Positions 25,761-35,025 of a stretch of DNA of 64,000 nt are shown in pieces. Origin of the DNA: Amphibacillus xylanus NBRC 15112 (GTDB taxonomy: Bacteria > Bacillota > Bacilli > Bacillales > Amphibacillaceae). The stretch covers positions 2,108,001 through 2,172,000 of the forward strand of contig NC_018704.1 of the NCBI RefSeq assembly GCF_000307165.1. The letters run 5' to 3'. A model generated the notes under the pieces. It was not told the origin of the DNA and ran no database searches. It was given only the letters and a program-made list of their open reading frames with translations. A program made the translations under genes and the position numbers. Within the stretch, counting starts at the first letter, position 1; every line of letters begins with the position of its first letter.

Positions 25761-28039
25761 TTTACTAACTCCTTGTAGCCATATAGTTGTATCAGTTTTG
25801 CAATCACTTTATCTTGATCATATTGATTTGCTTTCTCTTCTCCGTTTTTGATTAATCTTTCTCTAAGTGCTTGATCTTGAATTAGTTTATTAATCGCATC
25901 GCCTAGGGCTTGCGGTTGATGTGGTGGTACAATTAATCCCGCTTCATCTGCAAGCAGATAGGCTAATCCTCCAACATCTGTACCAACAACAGGTGTATGT
26001 GTTGCCATAGCTTCTAAAGCCGCTAAACCAAATCCCTCCATATGTGATGGTAATACGAAGATATCCGCTGCTTGTAGCCATGTTGCAATTTGTGTTTGAA
26101 CAGTTGCTTTATGATGATGGATCTTCATCTTGGTCGATTTAAGTAACTGTTCAAAAAAAATCGGCTCCTTGTTTGCACCAATTAAATGACATTCAAGATG
26201 ATGCTGATCTGTTAAAGACTCGCATGCTTTGACTAATTCTTCTAACCCCTTCGCTTTGATTAAGTTGCCGACAAATAAAACAATTATTTTGTCTTGCGGG
26301 AGATTAAGTTTTTTTCTAGCATGAGTTTTTGAACCTGGTTTAAAGACAGACCGATTAACACCCATATTGAGGACGGTGAGTTTATTATGTGCAATTTTAT
26401 ATTTTTTATTTAATACTTGTTTTAATTTTTCACCTACGACCACAATATGGTCTGCATTTGTTAGAATTCTTTTTATGCTTACGGCGATAAGTCGGTGTTT
26501 TTTTGGCATTTTATCGATGTCACCACCATGTGCGGTAACGATTAGACGAGTCCCATAAATGCGCTTAATGACTTGACCTAATAAGCCACTTGGAAAAACA
26601 TAATGCGCATGAACGACCTGATAGCTTTCTGCTTTAAAGAGTAGTATCAAACAAAATCTAATCAGCCATACGGTATATTTAACGATCACATTTAACTTGT
26701 CCATTTTATGATTTTTGATAGCTAAGATATCTACTTTGATTGGGTAGTTTTTAATTTTTTCAACGTGATTTTTAATAAAAATTCCGAATGACGGTGTTTT
26801 GTTCGTCGGATACATCGTAGTAATAATCAGTAATTTCTTTTCATCTTGATAGCGCTGATTAAATATGACTAATAATAAAGTGAGGTATATGCTTACAGCT
26901 GGTGCTGATAAGACATGACCTGCAATAAACGCACTACCTGCTGATAAAAAGATTGCTAACAGCAGGATCGTACTTGCTTTACAATAGCGCCAATGTAAGT
27001 TTGGAATAATATTGACGATCAGAACAATAAACGGATAACAAAGCAACATCATTCCGAGAAAACCAAAACCGATAAACCAATCAAAAACATCCATCTCAAC
27101 TAATTTGGGTTGTTCTTTATACAATCCACCATAGCCAAGGCCAAATGCCTTCATTGTTAATGGAGCAGTTTGATATTGTTTAATATTAGTCATTAAAAAG
27201 TCACGCCTACCACTTAACATTTGATCAAATACCTGATCCGGATCTTGATTAATGTCTTCAGACGTTGACGGTTCATTTACAAGTCGTTGTGTATTATGAC
27301 CAGCAGGTGTATATGGATAGACAAAATAGATGATCAAAAATAGCGTTAGTAATGCTGCACTTAATTTTAAATTTGCAGGTTTGATAAATGTTAGTAAGGT
27401 TGTGATCGAAACTAATATGAAGATGCTAAATAGACTAACTTTTGTTCCGACAGTTAGCATATTAGAAATATGAACAAGCAGTAGAGCGAATAGCCAGAAG
27501 GTATGTTTATTGTTTTTTGTTGTGATGAGTTTCAATAATATCATTGCTAGTCCCATCAGTAAGATTACGCTTAATTCGTTTCCTGAAAAGAACCATCCTG
27601 TGTGTCCTTGCTTTGCGAGCATGTCGTAAGTTCTTTTTCCTGTTTGTGTAAGACCAGCTATAATCATAACGAGATTTATAACGACTTGATTGATTAAAAT
27701 CATGTTTACATAATTGGTTGTGCGGAACTTATTTTTCGCATACAAAAATACGATTGGTAAGTAGATTGTTTTAATGAAATAAGATATTTCACTACTTAAT
27801 GAGAGAGGGGCCTTTTGCAAAACTAAGACCGCAAGATGTATGCATCCATAAAGACAGATTAGCAGGATGTATAGACGTGCTTTTTTTTGACTGAATAAAT
27901 AAATGATCGCGAACAACAAAAAGCCTCCTCTAATTAAAGAAGGAAGGCGATTTGAATAGAGTGCGATCATATCGATAAATGGTTGTAATAATAGAAACGT
28001 GATCCAAATGATATCACTATTTTTATATTTATTTTGCAT
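25757..28039 (-). CDS. Fusion: O-antigen ligase/Wzy-like polymerase + GT4 glycosyltransferase
   Basis: 760 residues. About 1-390 is a polytopic membrane region (roughly ten helices) with a large extracytoplasmic loop (around 235-320, containing SGRRDFLMTNIKQ), as in O-antigen ligase/Wzy polymerases. About 400-760 is a GT4 enzyme beginning LLIITTMYPTNKTPSFGIF, with VHAHYVFPSGLLG, VTAHGGDIDKMPKKHR, LFVGNLIKAKGLEELV and the EX7E region SHMEGFGLAALEAMA. Joining polymerase and glycosyltransferase in one chain is unusual. SD AGGTGAAG precedes the ATG. It lies 6 bp from the flippase gene and overlaps the Alg14-like gene. Confidence 0.88.
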   Translation of the reverse strand: MQNKYKNSDIIWITFLLLQPFIDMIALYSNRLPSLIRGGFLLFAIIYLFSQKKARLYILLICLYGCIHLAVLVLQKAPLSLSSEISYFIKTIYLPIVFLYAKNKFRTTNYVNMILINQVVINLVMIIAGLTQTGKRTYDMLAKQGHTGWFFSGNELSVILLMGLAMILLKLITTKNNKHTFWLFALLLVHISNMLTVGTKVSLFSIFILVSITTLLTFIKPANLKLSAALLTLFLIIYFVYPYTPAGHNTQRLVNEPSTSEDINQDPDQVFDQMLSGRRDFLMTNIKQYQTAPLTMKAFGLGYGGLYKEQPKLVEMDVFDWFIGFGFLGMMLLCYPFIVLIVNIIPNLHWRYCKASTILLLAIFLSAGSAFIAGHVLSAPAVSIYLTLLLVIFNQRYQDEKKLLIITTMYPTNKTPSFGIFIKNHVEKIKNYPIKVDILAIKNHKMDKLNVIVKYTVWLIRFCLILLFKAESYQVVHAHYVFPSGLLGQVIKRIYGTRLIVTAHGGDIDKMPKKHRLIAVSIKRILTNADHIVVVGEKLKQVLNKKYKIAHNKLTVLNMGVNRSVFKPGSKTHARKKLNLPQDKIIVLFVGNLIKAKGLEELVKACESLTDQHHLECHLIGANKEPIFFEQLLKSTKMKIHHHKATVQTQIATWLQAADIFVLPSHMEGFGLAALEAMATHTPVVGTDVGGLAYLLADEAGLIVPPHQPQALGDAINKLIQDQALRERLIKNGEEKANQYDQDKVIAKLIQLYGYKELVK

Positions 28040-28045
28040 AAGGCT

Positions 28046-29473
28046 TCACCTAATCTTTGTTTTTAGCACACCATTACTCGTGAAGTAAATGATTATTCCT
28101 ATAGCAATTTTGATCAGTAGATGCAGATTCAAAACGAGCATCAAAACGATTCCCATCACAAGACTTGATACGAGAATTTTTCCTAAAGAAATTAGAAAAT
28201 TATTATTCATTAGTGTTCCTATATGTTTGACAAATATACGATATGTTAGCAAAAAGTATATGATGCCAACAATTGATGATGCTAGTGGGATTCCAATGTG
28301 ACCGATGTTTATCGTCAGTAGTTGGTTTAAGATGATGTTCAGCGCGATCGAGATTAGGCCTAATCGCATTATTAGATGACCTTTATGAATGGCGTATATT
28401 CCATTTGCAAGCATTTGATTTAGGCTATAAAAGAGTACTGATCCTAAATAGTAATACGCGATGACAGCCGTTTGGCGGGTGGCATCATTTGTGAAGGCAC
28501 CTCGTTCGTATAAGAAGGCGATTATTTCTGGCATTAGTATAGCCAAGCCTACAATAGCTGGGACTAATAGAGCGATCATGAATAACTGACCTTGTCGGAT
28601 TGTATTAATGAATTTTTGTGTCTGTTTCGTTGCACTGCTTTGTGAAATGACTGGGAGTGTGATTGTTGCTAGTGCTGTTGCAATTAGCCCTTGTGGTAAA
28701 TGGACTAAATTTTTTGCATAGCTTAAATAGGTCACGATCCCCTCACCAAATCTGTTAGCAAAAAACTGGTCAGTTGCTAAGTTAATTTGGCCAACCATAA
28801 CTGTAATTGCAATTGGTATATAGGCACGGTAGAATTTTTTTACGGTTTCGGTTGAAAAATCTGGTCTGACTATTTTTCGCGCTGGATATAGTTTGATTAG
28901 TAGTGAGACAAGCGTACCAATTCCATATCCATAAGCTAATGCATAGATGCTGAATTTTTCTTGAAAAAAATATGTGAAAATAATCATTGTAAGTAAAACA
29001 ATGAATTGTGAAAATGCTGATAAGCTATACAGTTGATTGGCTTCAAAGTATGACTCCATAACGACGTTAATTGATACTGCAATAAGTGAAATAAATAGAA
29101 TCTGTGTAAGTTTTGTAATTAATTGTGCTTGATTTGGGTATAAGATTCGAATGAATATTGGTGATGTAATAAGCATTAAGATTACCAAGCAAACTGTTAG
29201 TATCAATGTACCTGTCAATAGCGATCTGGTGAATTCAAGCTGCTTGTTATTTAGTTTTGCTTTCATGTAATTAGGAATAAATACATTTCTCATTCCATTT
29301 GTGAAAAATAATATGAATATATTTACGATAACAAATGCTGTTAAAAATGCATCGGCTTGATATGAATCACCAAAATAATAGGCGATGACGACATCTTTTA
29401 TTACAGCAGCAAATTTAATTAAGATGATAATTAATATGTATGTAAATGATTTTTTTACTAATCGTGGATTCAA
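28046..29473 (-). CDS. MurJ/Wzx-type lipid-linked oligosaccharide flippase
   Basis: 475 residues with about 13-14 membrane helices. The N-terminal FAAVIKDVVIAYYFGDSYQADAFLTAF and the central GQINLATDQFFANRFGEGIVTYLSYAKNLVHLPQGLIATALATITLP are typical of the MurJ/MviN family. In this operon it more likely moves the polysaccharide repeat unit made by the Alg13/14-like and GT4 enzymes than lipid II, but either is possible. The start is a TTG at 29473 with AAGGA 7 bp upstream. It is the first gene of the five-gene run 29473-23601. Confidence 0.85.
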   Translation of the reverse strand: MNPRLVKKSFTYILIIILIKFAAVIKDVVIAYYFGDSYQADAFLTAFVIVNIFILFFTNGMRNVFIPNYMKAKLNNKQLEFTRSLLTGTLILTVCLVILMLITSPIFIRILYPNQAQLITKLTQILFISLIAVSINVVMESYFEANQLYSLSAFSQFIVLLTMIIFTYFFQEKFSIYALAYGYGIGTLVSLLIKLYPARKIVRPDFSTETVKKFYRAYIPIAITVMVGQINLATDQFFANRFGEGIVTYLSYAKNLVHLPQGLIATALATITLPVISQSSATKQTQKFINTIRQGQLFMIALLVPAIVGLAILMPEIIAFLYERGAFTNDATRQTAVIAYYYLGSVLFYSLNQMLANGIYAIHKGHLIMRLGLISIALNIILNQLLTINIGHIGIPLASSIVGIIYFLLTYRIFVKHIGTLMNNNFLISLGKILVSSLVMGIVLMLVLNLHLLIKIAIGIIIYFTSNGVLKTKIR

Positions 29474-29638
29474 TTGGATTCCTTCTTTTAGTGTTTTTTA
29501 TATAGGATGGGGATTTTTGTGGAAGTTTATTCAAGTGTTATTAAAGTAGTCATCAGTGGAGAATGCTTGAATGATTCTCCACTGATTTTTTGTGTAGATA
29601 TTTATTTTGACGTCGATTGACCTAATTAATAAACTAAA

Positions 29639-29959
29639 TTACTCTTCTTCATCTTTAGGCTTATCTTGATCTTCCGTATTTCCATCTTCCGATTCCTCAG
29701 GTGCCTGGTCACCACCTGTGTCTTCAGTTCCTTGGTCTGTGTCGTCAGTTCCCGGATCTGTTTCATCGGTAGCAGGATCTGAATCGTCTTGTCCCACATC
29801 ACCTTCATCTAACATGTCGTCTGTCTCTTCCTCAATCTTATCTATATCCTCTTGAATCTCTTCATCTAAAGGTTGATCATCTTGTGGAGGTTCTTCGTCC
29901 TGCATACAACCCGATAATAGACCAATCGTCATTAATGAAATTAACAATTTCGTTAACAT
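29639..29959 (-). CDS. Small acidic lipoprotein, function unknown
   Basis: 106 residues from the ATG at 29959, which has AGAGGTG 7 bp upstream. A lipobox LLSGC (Cys about residue 18) follows a short signal peptide, then the chain is almost wholly Asp/Glu/Thr/Pro (repeats like TDETDPGTDDTDQGTED). This is a disordered, highly acidic surface tail. No enzyme motif. It sits between the glycopolymer operon and the 30-kb repeat array. Confidence 0.7.
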   Translation of the reverse strand: MLTKLLISLMTIGLLSGCMQDEEPPQDDQPLDEEIQEDIDKIEEETDDMLDEGDVGQDDSDPATDETDPGTDDTDQGTEDTGGDQAPEESEDGNTEDQDKPKDEEE

Positions 29960-30070
29960 CTCGTTCACCTCTTTTCATATAAAATACAGACATAGTTTGC
30001 CCCGGTGAATCAATTCTAAACAAGATGATTTTTGATTTTTGTATGAAAGTTATTTTGGGTTTGAGGAATA

Positions 30071-30645
30071 TAGTTGAGTGGTGGAAATGGAGTTAAGTTG
30101 CGGGGGTAAGCAGTCAATTTGGGGGAAATGTAGTCAGGTTTTTGAAAATGCACTCAAGTTCGCGGAAATGCACACAAGTTCGAGAAAATACACTCAAGTT
30201 CCGAGAAATACACACAAGTTCGAGAAAATACACTCAAGTTCCGAGAAAATACACTCAAGTTCGAGAAAATACACTCAAGTTCCGAGAAATACACACAAGT
30301 TCGAGAAAATACACTCAAGTTCCGAGAAATACACACAAGTTCCGAGAAATACACTCAAGTTTGCGAAAATACACTCAAGTTCCGAGAAATACACACAAGT
30401 TCGAGAAAATACACTCAAGTTCCGAGAAATACACACAAGTTCGCGAGAATACACTCAAGTTTGCGGAAATACACACAAGTTCCGAAAAATGCACACAAGT
30501 TCAAAGAAATACACACAAGTTCCGAAAAATACACACAAGTTCGAGAAAATACACTCAAGTTTCGAGAAATACACTCAAGTTCCGAGAAATGCACACAAGT
30601 TCCGAGAAATACACACAAGTTTGAGAAAATGCACTCAAGTTCCGA
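30071..30645. repeat. Family-2 iteron-like array, solo locus
   Basis: Twenty-five well-conserved units (plus-strand anchor CACWCAAGTT at 30151, 30171 ... 30231, then 30252 to 30632) repeat every 20 bp with a single 21-bp step. Four decayed units at 30071, 30091, 30111 and 30131 remain exactly in phase. On the minus strand the unit is ACTTGWGTGYATTTYNNNGA. ACTTGTGTG and ACTTGAGTG units tend to alternate, giving a 40-bp dimer in part of the array. No NERD gene is nearby; the matching one is at 53720. Open reading frames across the array are artefacts of the 20-bp (60-nt) period. Confidence 0.95.
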
Positions 30646-30660
30646 GGCATTGTCGCCAAC

Positions 30661-30696
30661 AAAAAATCCTTCACAGTATTCGTGAAGGATTTCTTT
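30661..30696 (-). terminator. fabZ terminator
   Basis: AATCCTTCAC pairs with GTGAAGGATT across a 7-nt loop; the minus strand continues TTTTTTG. Confidence 0.9.
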
Positions 30697-30699
30697 CAT

Positions 30700-31119
30700 T
30701 TATTGTATTGCAAACATGATTTCTGCTTCGCAGGCGATTTTTCCGTCGACTGTTGCGATTGCTTTTCCTTTTCCAATTGGGCCTTTGAGTCGGGTAATTT
30801 CAACTTCTAATGTAAGTGTATCGCCTGGTCTGACTTGTTGTCTAAAGCGTGCTTTATCAATCCCAGCGAGGAATCCAATTTTTCCTTTGTTTTCTTCTTT
30901 GCCTAGCATGGCGACGGCTCCGGTTTGTGCTAAGGCCTCTAGGATTAATACGCCTGGCATTACAGGGTATTCGGGGAAGTGACCTTGGAAAAATGGTTCA
31001 TTGATTGTTACGTTTTTCTTACCGACAACACGGTTTTCTGACACTTCTTGAATTTGGTCGACTAGTAAAAATGGATAGCGATGTGGGATGATCGCTTTGA
31101 TTTCTTCTATAGTTAACAT
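30700..31119 (-). CDS. fabZ: 3-hydroxyacyl-ACP dehydratase
   Basis: 139 residues, full length. It dehydrates beta-hydroxyacyl-ACP in fatty-acid elongation. Hot-dog fold motifs: [15 protein letters not shown], the catalytic His in [23 protein letters not shown] (split here for length: [12 protein letters not shown] with following Glu) and [20 protein letters not shown] precedes the ATG. It follows the flhO-flhP genes, as ywpB does in B. subtilis. Confidence 0.97.
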   Translation of the reverse strand: MLTIEEIKAIIPHRYPFLLVDQIQEVSENRVVGKKNVTINEPFFQGHFPEYPVMPGVLILEALAQTGAVAMLGKEENKGKIGFLAGIDKARFRQQVRPGDTLTLEVEITRLKGPIGKGKAIATVDGKIACEAEIMFAIQ

Positions 31120-31192
31120 AATTAGTACGCTCCTTTAGTACCTGGTATTTATTTGGTGAAAATTCTGTCTTTTTATTTCCGTAAAAAAGCAG

Positions 31193-31227
31193 TTAATCTG
31201 TTCTGGATTAAACTGCTTTATTTTTTT
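31193..31227 (-). terminator. Terminator after epuA
   Basis: AGCAGTTAATC pairs with GATTAAACTGCT (one bulge) and A/T runs flank both sides. Confidence 0.75.
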
Positions 31228-31255
31228 ATAAAAATAATTCCAACGTTATGTCCCG

Positions 31256-31540
31256 TTATTCGACTCCGCGTATCATATCAAGCACTCTTTTCCAGAAGTC
31301 AAAACTTAATACTTCCAAAGCGTCGGTACCATCACCCAATACTGTGTATCCGATGATCATACCTATAATAAGTGCGAATACGGCTAGCAAGAAAATGACA
31401 ATCAGGCGAAGCCAAATTGGGAAAATCCGGCGAATCGGTGCTTTCGTTCGCTTTTGTTTTTCCTCTTCGTGTCGATTGACGCGTCTTCTTTGTTTCACTT
31501 GATTTGGTTTTTCTTGAGTAATGACATTGGCTCTTTGCAT
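31256..31540 (-). CDS. EpuA / 'RNA polymerase subunit beta'-annotated small membrane protein
   Basis: 94 residues. A very basic N-terminal half (RRRVNRHEEEKQKRTKAPIRR) is followed by one membrane helix (LRLIVIFLLAVFALIIGMIIGY) and a short outside tail ending in FWKRVLDMI. This is the EpuA-like family often found after flagellar rod genes in Bacillaceae and misleadingly named after RNA polymerase beta. The function is unknown. It follows flhP by 12 bp. Confidence 0.7.
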   Translation of the reverse strand: MQRANVITQEKPNQVKQRRRVNRHEEEKQKRTKAPIRRIFPIWLRLIVIFLLAVFALIIGMIIGYTVLGDGTDALEVLSFDFWKRVLDMIRGVE

Positions 31541-31552
31541 AGGTAGAACTCC

Positions 31553-32386
31553 TTAGCGTAGTTGATTAATCAACCCGCGCATTTGATCGTGCATCGTGAT
31601 TGTTCTGGCATTGTATTGATAAGCACGTTGTGTTTGTAATAATTCGGCCATTTGTGTGGCAAGGTCGACGTTTGATTGTTCAAGTGCTCCACTTTGAATC
31701 TCATTGTCAAACTGATTGACCGTTGAAACTATATCTGCAGCAACATAAGGTGTACCTTCTAAATTCGGTAATCTGAATAAATTCTTGCCTGCTGCTTGTA
31801 AAAATTGTGGTCGGACCGCTTCAACAACTGCTAGTCCATCCTCAACAACCTCTACACCATTACGAACTGTGACAATTTGTCCGATTTCATTAATACGAAT
31901 GTCTTCGATATTTTCATCAAACATAATCGCACCACCGGATTGTCCAATTACCGGGTGACCGTCGCTTGTTGTTAACATAACCTGCCCACCATCAACTGGC
32001 TGTAGGTATAGCGATCCGTCACGTGTGTAGCGTGTTTCAGTGTTACCATTTTCGGTGACTTGAATTTGTAATAAATGATTGTCACGAAGTAATGCAACAT
32101 CTAAACCGCGGTTTGTGATATTTAACGAACCTGCTGTTAGGTTAATATTCGTGTGACCAATACGCGCACCTGATCCTAAACGGATACCATGTGGTGTGTG
32201 TCTTCCTGGTGCGTTCGCGTCGACATCTTTTAGATTATTAATATTTTGATAGATTAATGATGAAAAATTGGACGAGCGCGCTTTGTAACCATTTGTATTT
32301 AAATTTGCTACGTTATGACTAATTAAATCAATTTTATTTTGAAGTTGCCCCATTGTAACAGCAGCTTGAATATTCATTCGACTCAT
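31553..32386 (-). CDS. flhP: Flagellar hook-basal body protein FlhP (FlgG-like)
   Basis: 277 residues. The N-terminal NKIDLISHNVANLNTNGYKA is the rod-protein signature, and the C-terminus ends in the matching coiled-coil region (SNVDLATQMAELLQTQRAYQYNARTI). It forms part of the distal flagellar rod outside the membrane. Neighbours flhO and mbl are as in B. subtilis. A 13-bp gap from flhO indicates one transcript. Confidence 0.94.
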   Translation of the reverse strand: MSRMNIQAAVTMGQLQNKIDLISHNVANLNTNGYKARSSNFSSLIYQNINNLKDVDANAPGRHTPHGIRLGSGARIGHTNINLTAGSLNITNRGLDVALLRDNHLLQIQVTENGNTETRYTRDGSLYLQPVDGGQVMLTTSDGHPVIGQSGGAIMFDENIEDIRINEIGQIVTVRNGVEVVEDGLAVVEAVRPQFLQAAGKNLFRLPNLEGTPYVAADIVSTVNQFDNEIQSGALEQSNVDLATQMAELLQTQRAYQYNARTITMHDQMRGLINQLR

Positions 32387-32399
32387 CTTAATTCGCCCC

Positions 32400-33224
32400 T
32401 TATGTTAGTCGTCCGACTTGATTAACGGCTATATCCATTGATTGATCATAAGCTTGAAGCACCTTTTGGTTTGCTTCGAATAATCTGAATGCTTGCATCA
32501 TATCTGTCATTGTTTGAACAAGGTCAACGTTAGAACTTTCTAAGTAGCGTTGTTGGACGGCGAATGTTAAGCCAGCAACACCTCTAGCATCAACGGCTTC
32601 TCCAGTCCCTTCAGTAAACGTAAACAGATCATGATCATCTTTAATCAAATCATTAACATTTTCAGTGTAGGCAATATTTAAAGGAATTACCGTTCCACCA
32701 ACTTCAAGTTCTCCTTCACTTGTAACAGAGAAAACTTGTCCATCAGTAAAAATCGGTTCTCCCGCTTGATTAAGCACATAGTAGCCTTGGTTCGTTGTTA
32801 AATAGCCTTCGCCATCAATTGTGAAATTACCATTTCGAGTATAGCGAACTTCACCGTCAGCATTTTGAACAGCAAAAAAGATTCCGCCTGTTTCATCTGG
32901 TAGTTCAACATTGATTAACGCCATGTCTGTTGTCATTCCCGTTTCCTGTAGACCGCCTTGTTGGTGGTCGGAAATCGTTTCTTGAACATAGACTCCTGTA
33001 TTTATCGAACCAATGGGCTGTTGAGTAGGCACGGAAAACGGCCGTGTTGTAGGAATATTCTTTTTCCCCACCTGATTGATCAGCAATTCAGGAAATGCTC
33101 GAATCGCCGCTTGATCTTGTTTGAATCCAGGCGTTTGTGCGTTTGCTAAGTTGTTTGATAAAGCCTCTTGTCGGCGTTGTTGTGCTTGCATTCCGCTTGC
33201 TGCAGTATAAAATCCTCGTAACAC
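32400..33224 (-). CDS. flhO: Flagellar hook-basal body protein FlhO (FlgF/FlgG-like)
   Basis: 274 residues: MLRGFYTAASGMQAQQRRQE at the start with EALSNNLANAQTPGFKQD, the classical rod signature; YTRNGNFTIDGEGYLTTNQG in the middle; and SNVDLVQTMTDMMQAFRLFE at the C-terminus. It is a rod component paired with FlhP. SD GGAGAGAGG precedes the ATG. It lies between mbl and flhP. Confidence 0.94.
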   Translation of the reverse strand: MLRGFYTAASGMQAQQRRQEALSNNLANAQTPGFKQDQAAIRAFPELLINQVGKKNIPTTRPFSVPTQQPIGSINTGVYVQETISDHQQGGLQETGMTTDMALINVELPDETGGIFFAVQNADGEVRYTRNGNFTIDGEGYLTTNQGYYVLNQAGEPIFTDGQVFSVTSEGELEVGGTVIPLNIAYTENVNDLIKDDHDLFTFTEGTGEAVDARGVAGLTFAVQQRYLESSNVDLVQTMTDMMQAFRLFEANQKVLQAYDQSMDIAVNQVGRLT

Positions 33225-33337
33225 GTAACCTCTCTCCTTCCAATGCGAAAAACATTACCTTTATATTACCATAATTTCAATCATATAGGGCAATTTCAAT
33301 GATTTTTTCGATATTTTTGTAGATTTTTTTATAAAAA

Positions 33338-34339
33338 TTAAACGATTGATTTTCTTTCAATCTTATCAATATTCTCTAACATGAGGCCTGTCCCTTTGGC
33401 TACGCAGTGCATTGGCTCTTCTGCCAAGAATACAGGAACTTTAAGCTCTTCTGACAGTAATTGATCGATACCGTGAATTAGCGCACCGCCACCTGTCAAA
33501 ATAACACCTCGATCGATGATATCTGCTGATAACTCTGGTGGTGTTTTTTCTAGAACATTCTTAGCTGCTTGAACAATAATACCTACAGATTCACGTAGTG
33601 CTTGTTCAATTTCTGCTGATCCGATCGTGATTGTTCTAGGTAGACCTGTTACCATATCTCGACCTCGGATATCAATTTCTTCGTTGCGTGAATTAGGGAA
33701 TACAGTTGCAACATGAACTTTAATATCTTCAGATGTACGCTCACCGATTAATAATTTATAGTGGCGTTTTACATAGTTTAAAATTTCATTATCGAACTTG
33801 TCACCGGCCATTTTGATTGATTGAGCTGTAACGATGTCTCCCATTGAGAGAACTGCAACATCTGTAGTTCCTCCACCAATATCAACGACCATGTTACCGC
33901 TAGGTTGGAAAATATCCATTCCAGCACCGATAGCAGCTACTTTTGGTTCTTCTTCTAAATAAATTTTCTTTCCGCCTGATTTTTCTGCGGCTTCTTTAAT
34001 CGCTTTTTGTTCCACTTTAGTAATATTTGTCGGGCAGCAAATAAGCATGCGTGGTTTTGAGAACATGCCTCTTACTTTAATTTTATTAATGAAGTACTTT
34101 AACATCGCCTCAGTCACGTCAAAGTCAGCAATGACACCATCTTTTAATGGGCGAATCGCTTCGATATTTCCTGGTGTACGACCAACCATTCGACGGGCTT
34201 CTTCACCAACTTCTAAAACGCGCCCAGTTGATCGATCCATTGCGACAACAGAGGGTTCGTTTAATACGACTCCTTTTCCTTTTACGTGAATTAATACATT
34301 CGCTGTACCTAGGTCAATTCCAATATCTCTTGCAAACAT
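33338..34339 (-). CDS. mbl: MreB-like cell-shape protein Mbl
   Basis: 333 residues. It is an actin-fold filament guiding lateral wall synthesis at the inner membrane face. Seen: FARDIGIDLGTANVLIHVKG (N-terminal amphipathic plus phosphate-1 loop), EVGEEARRMVGRTPGNI, MVVDIGGGTTDVAVLS (phosphate 2) and ILTGGGALIHGID. The ATG at 34339 with GGGAGGATC upstream is chosen over the open frame to 34387. The position directly after spoIIID identifies Mbl rather than MreB. Confidence 0.95.
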   Translation of the reverse strand: MFARDIGIDLGTANVLIHVKGKGVVLNEPSVVAMDRSTGRVLEVGEEARRMVGRTPGNIEAIRPLKDGVIADFDVTEAMLKYFINKIKVRGMFSKPRMLICCPTNITKVEQKAIKEAAEKSGGKKIYLEEEPKVAAIGAGMDIFQPSGNMVVDIGGGTTDVAVLSMGDIVTAQSIKMAGDKFDNEILNYVKRHYKLLIGERTSEDIKVHVATVFPNSRNEEIDIRGRDMVTGLPRTITIGSAEIEQALRESVGIIVQAAKNVLEKTPPELSADIIDRGVILTGGGALIHGIDQLLSEELKVPVFLAEEPMHCVAKGTGLMLENIDKIERKSIV

Positions 34340-34550
34340 GAGTACGATCCTCCCTATGTATATAACTTCCGAAAATAAATCATACATCTAATAGTATATA
34401 ATAGCATATATAGGTAAGTAAAGATAAACTATTTTGATTAGATTATGTCAAAATTCAAAAATCATTTATTAGTTTGTTGATCTTTTTATCTTTACTTCAG
34501 ATTTTGTCCATTTTTGGATTTTTCGTTTTAGAGAGGATCTAACATGGAAG

Positions 34551-34811
34551 CTACTTATCAGCCGATAATTTCTGGTATTTTCGTTTCGTTGCTTCACCAC
34601 CTCTTAAGTGGCGAATTGATTTGTGGTATTCAAGAATTTGTTTAACTTCTTTGGCAAGTGTGGGATTTAATTCGGGTAATCGTTCTGTTAAATCTTTGTG
34701 AACAGTACTTTTTGACACCCCGAATTCCTTTGCGATCGTTCGAACAGTTTTACGGGTGTCAATGATATATCGTCCTGTTCGAAGTGTTCTTTCTTTAATG
34801 TAATCATGCAC
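34551..34811 (-). CDS. spoIIID: Sporulation transcriptional regulator SpoIIID
   Basis: 86 residues from a GTG at 34811 (SD GAGGAGG, 9 bp), starting HDYIKERTLRTGRYI. The HTH is TIAKEFGVSKSTVHKDL and the C-terminal helix SIRHLRGGEATKRKY matches SpoIIID, the mother-cell regulator that acts between sigma-E and sigma-K. It is slightly shorter at the C-terminus than the B. subtilis protein (93 residues). Classical order: spoIIID followed by mbl. Confidence 0.96.
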   Translation of the reverse strand: MHDYIKERTLRTGRYIIDTRKTVRTIAKEFGVSKSTVHKDLTERLPELNPTLAKEVKQILEYHKSIRHLRGGEATKRKYQKLSADK

Positions 34812-34975
34812 ATCATTTGCCTCCTCTTGTTGTCTGGTCAAGGTGTGGGAGTTTGGATAGCACGAATAAATGATGAATGATTCAGTTATGAAAATCCTCA
34901 GACCTACTTTGTTGTTTGTACCATTTTATTATCAAAATGTTTTGAATATGCGTGTAGGTTGAATTTTGGCATAAT

Positions 34976-35010
34976 AAAAAGCCGAACCATTAAATTAGGT
35001 TCGGCCTTTT
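34976..35010 (-). terminator. Terminator of the receptor-peptide operon
   Basis: AAAAGCCGAACC pairs with GGTTCGGCCTTTT (one bulge); on the minus strand the stem is followed by TTTTTATTAT. Confidence 0.9.
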
Positions 35011-35025
35011 CGGGTGCACGATCAG

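Noticed and set aside
29626-29808. 60-residue minus-strand frame inside the lipoprotein gene
   Set aside because: Out-of-frame shadow of the repetitive acidic coding sequence.
30078-30719. Long open frames (up to 213 codons) across the 30-kb array, with repeats like KYTQVPRNTHKF
   Set aside because: The 20-bp unit gives the same 20-residue period in all three frames, and several frames on both strands are open at once. No credible SD fits the structure; it is an artefact of repeat DNA.
31256-31540. Calling the 94-residue protein an RNA polymerase beta subunit
   Set aside because: That name is a database habit for EpuA-like proteins; the sequence is a single-helix basic membrane protein without polymerase motifs.
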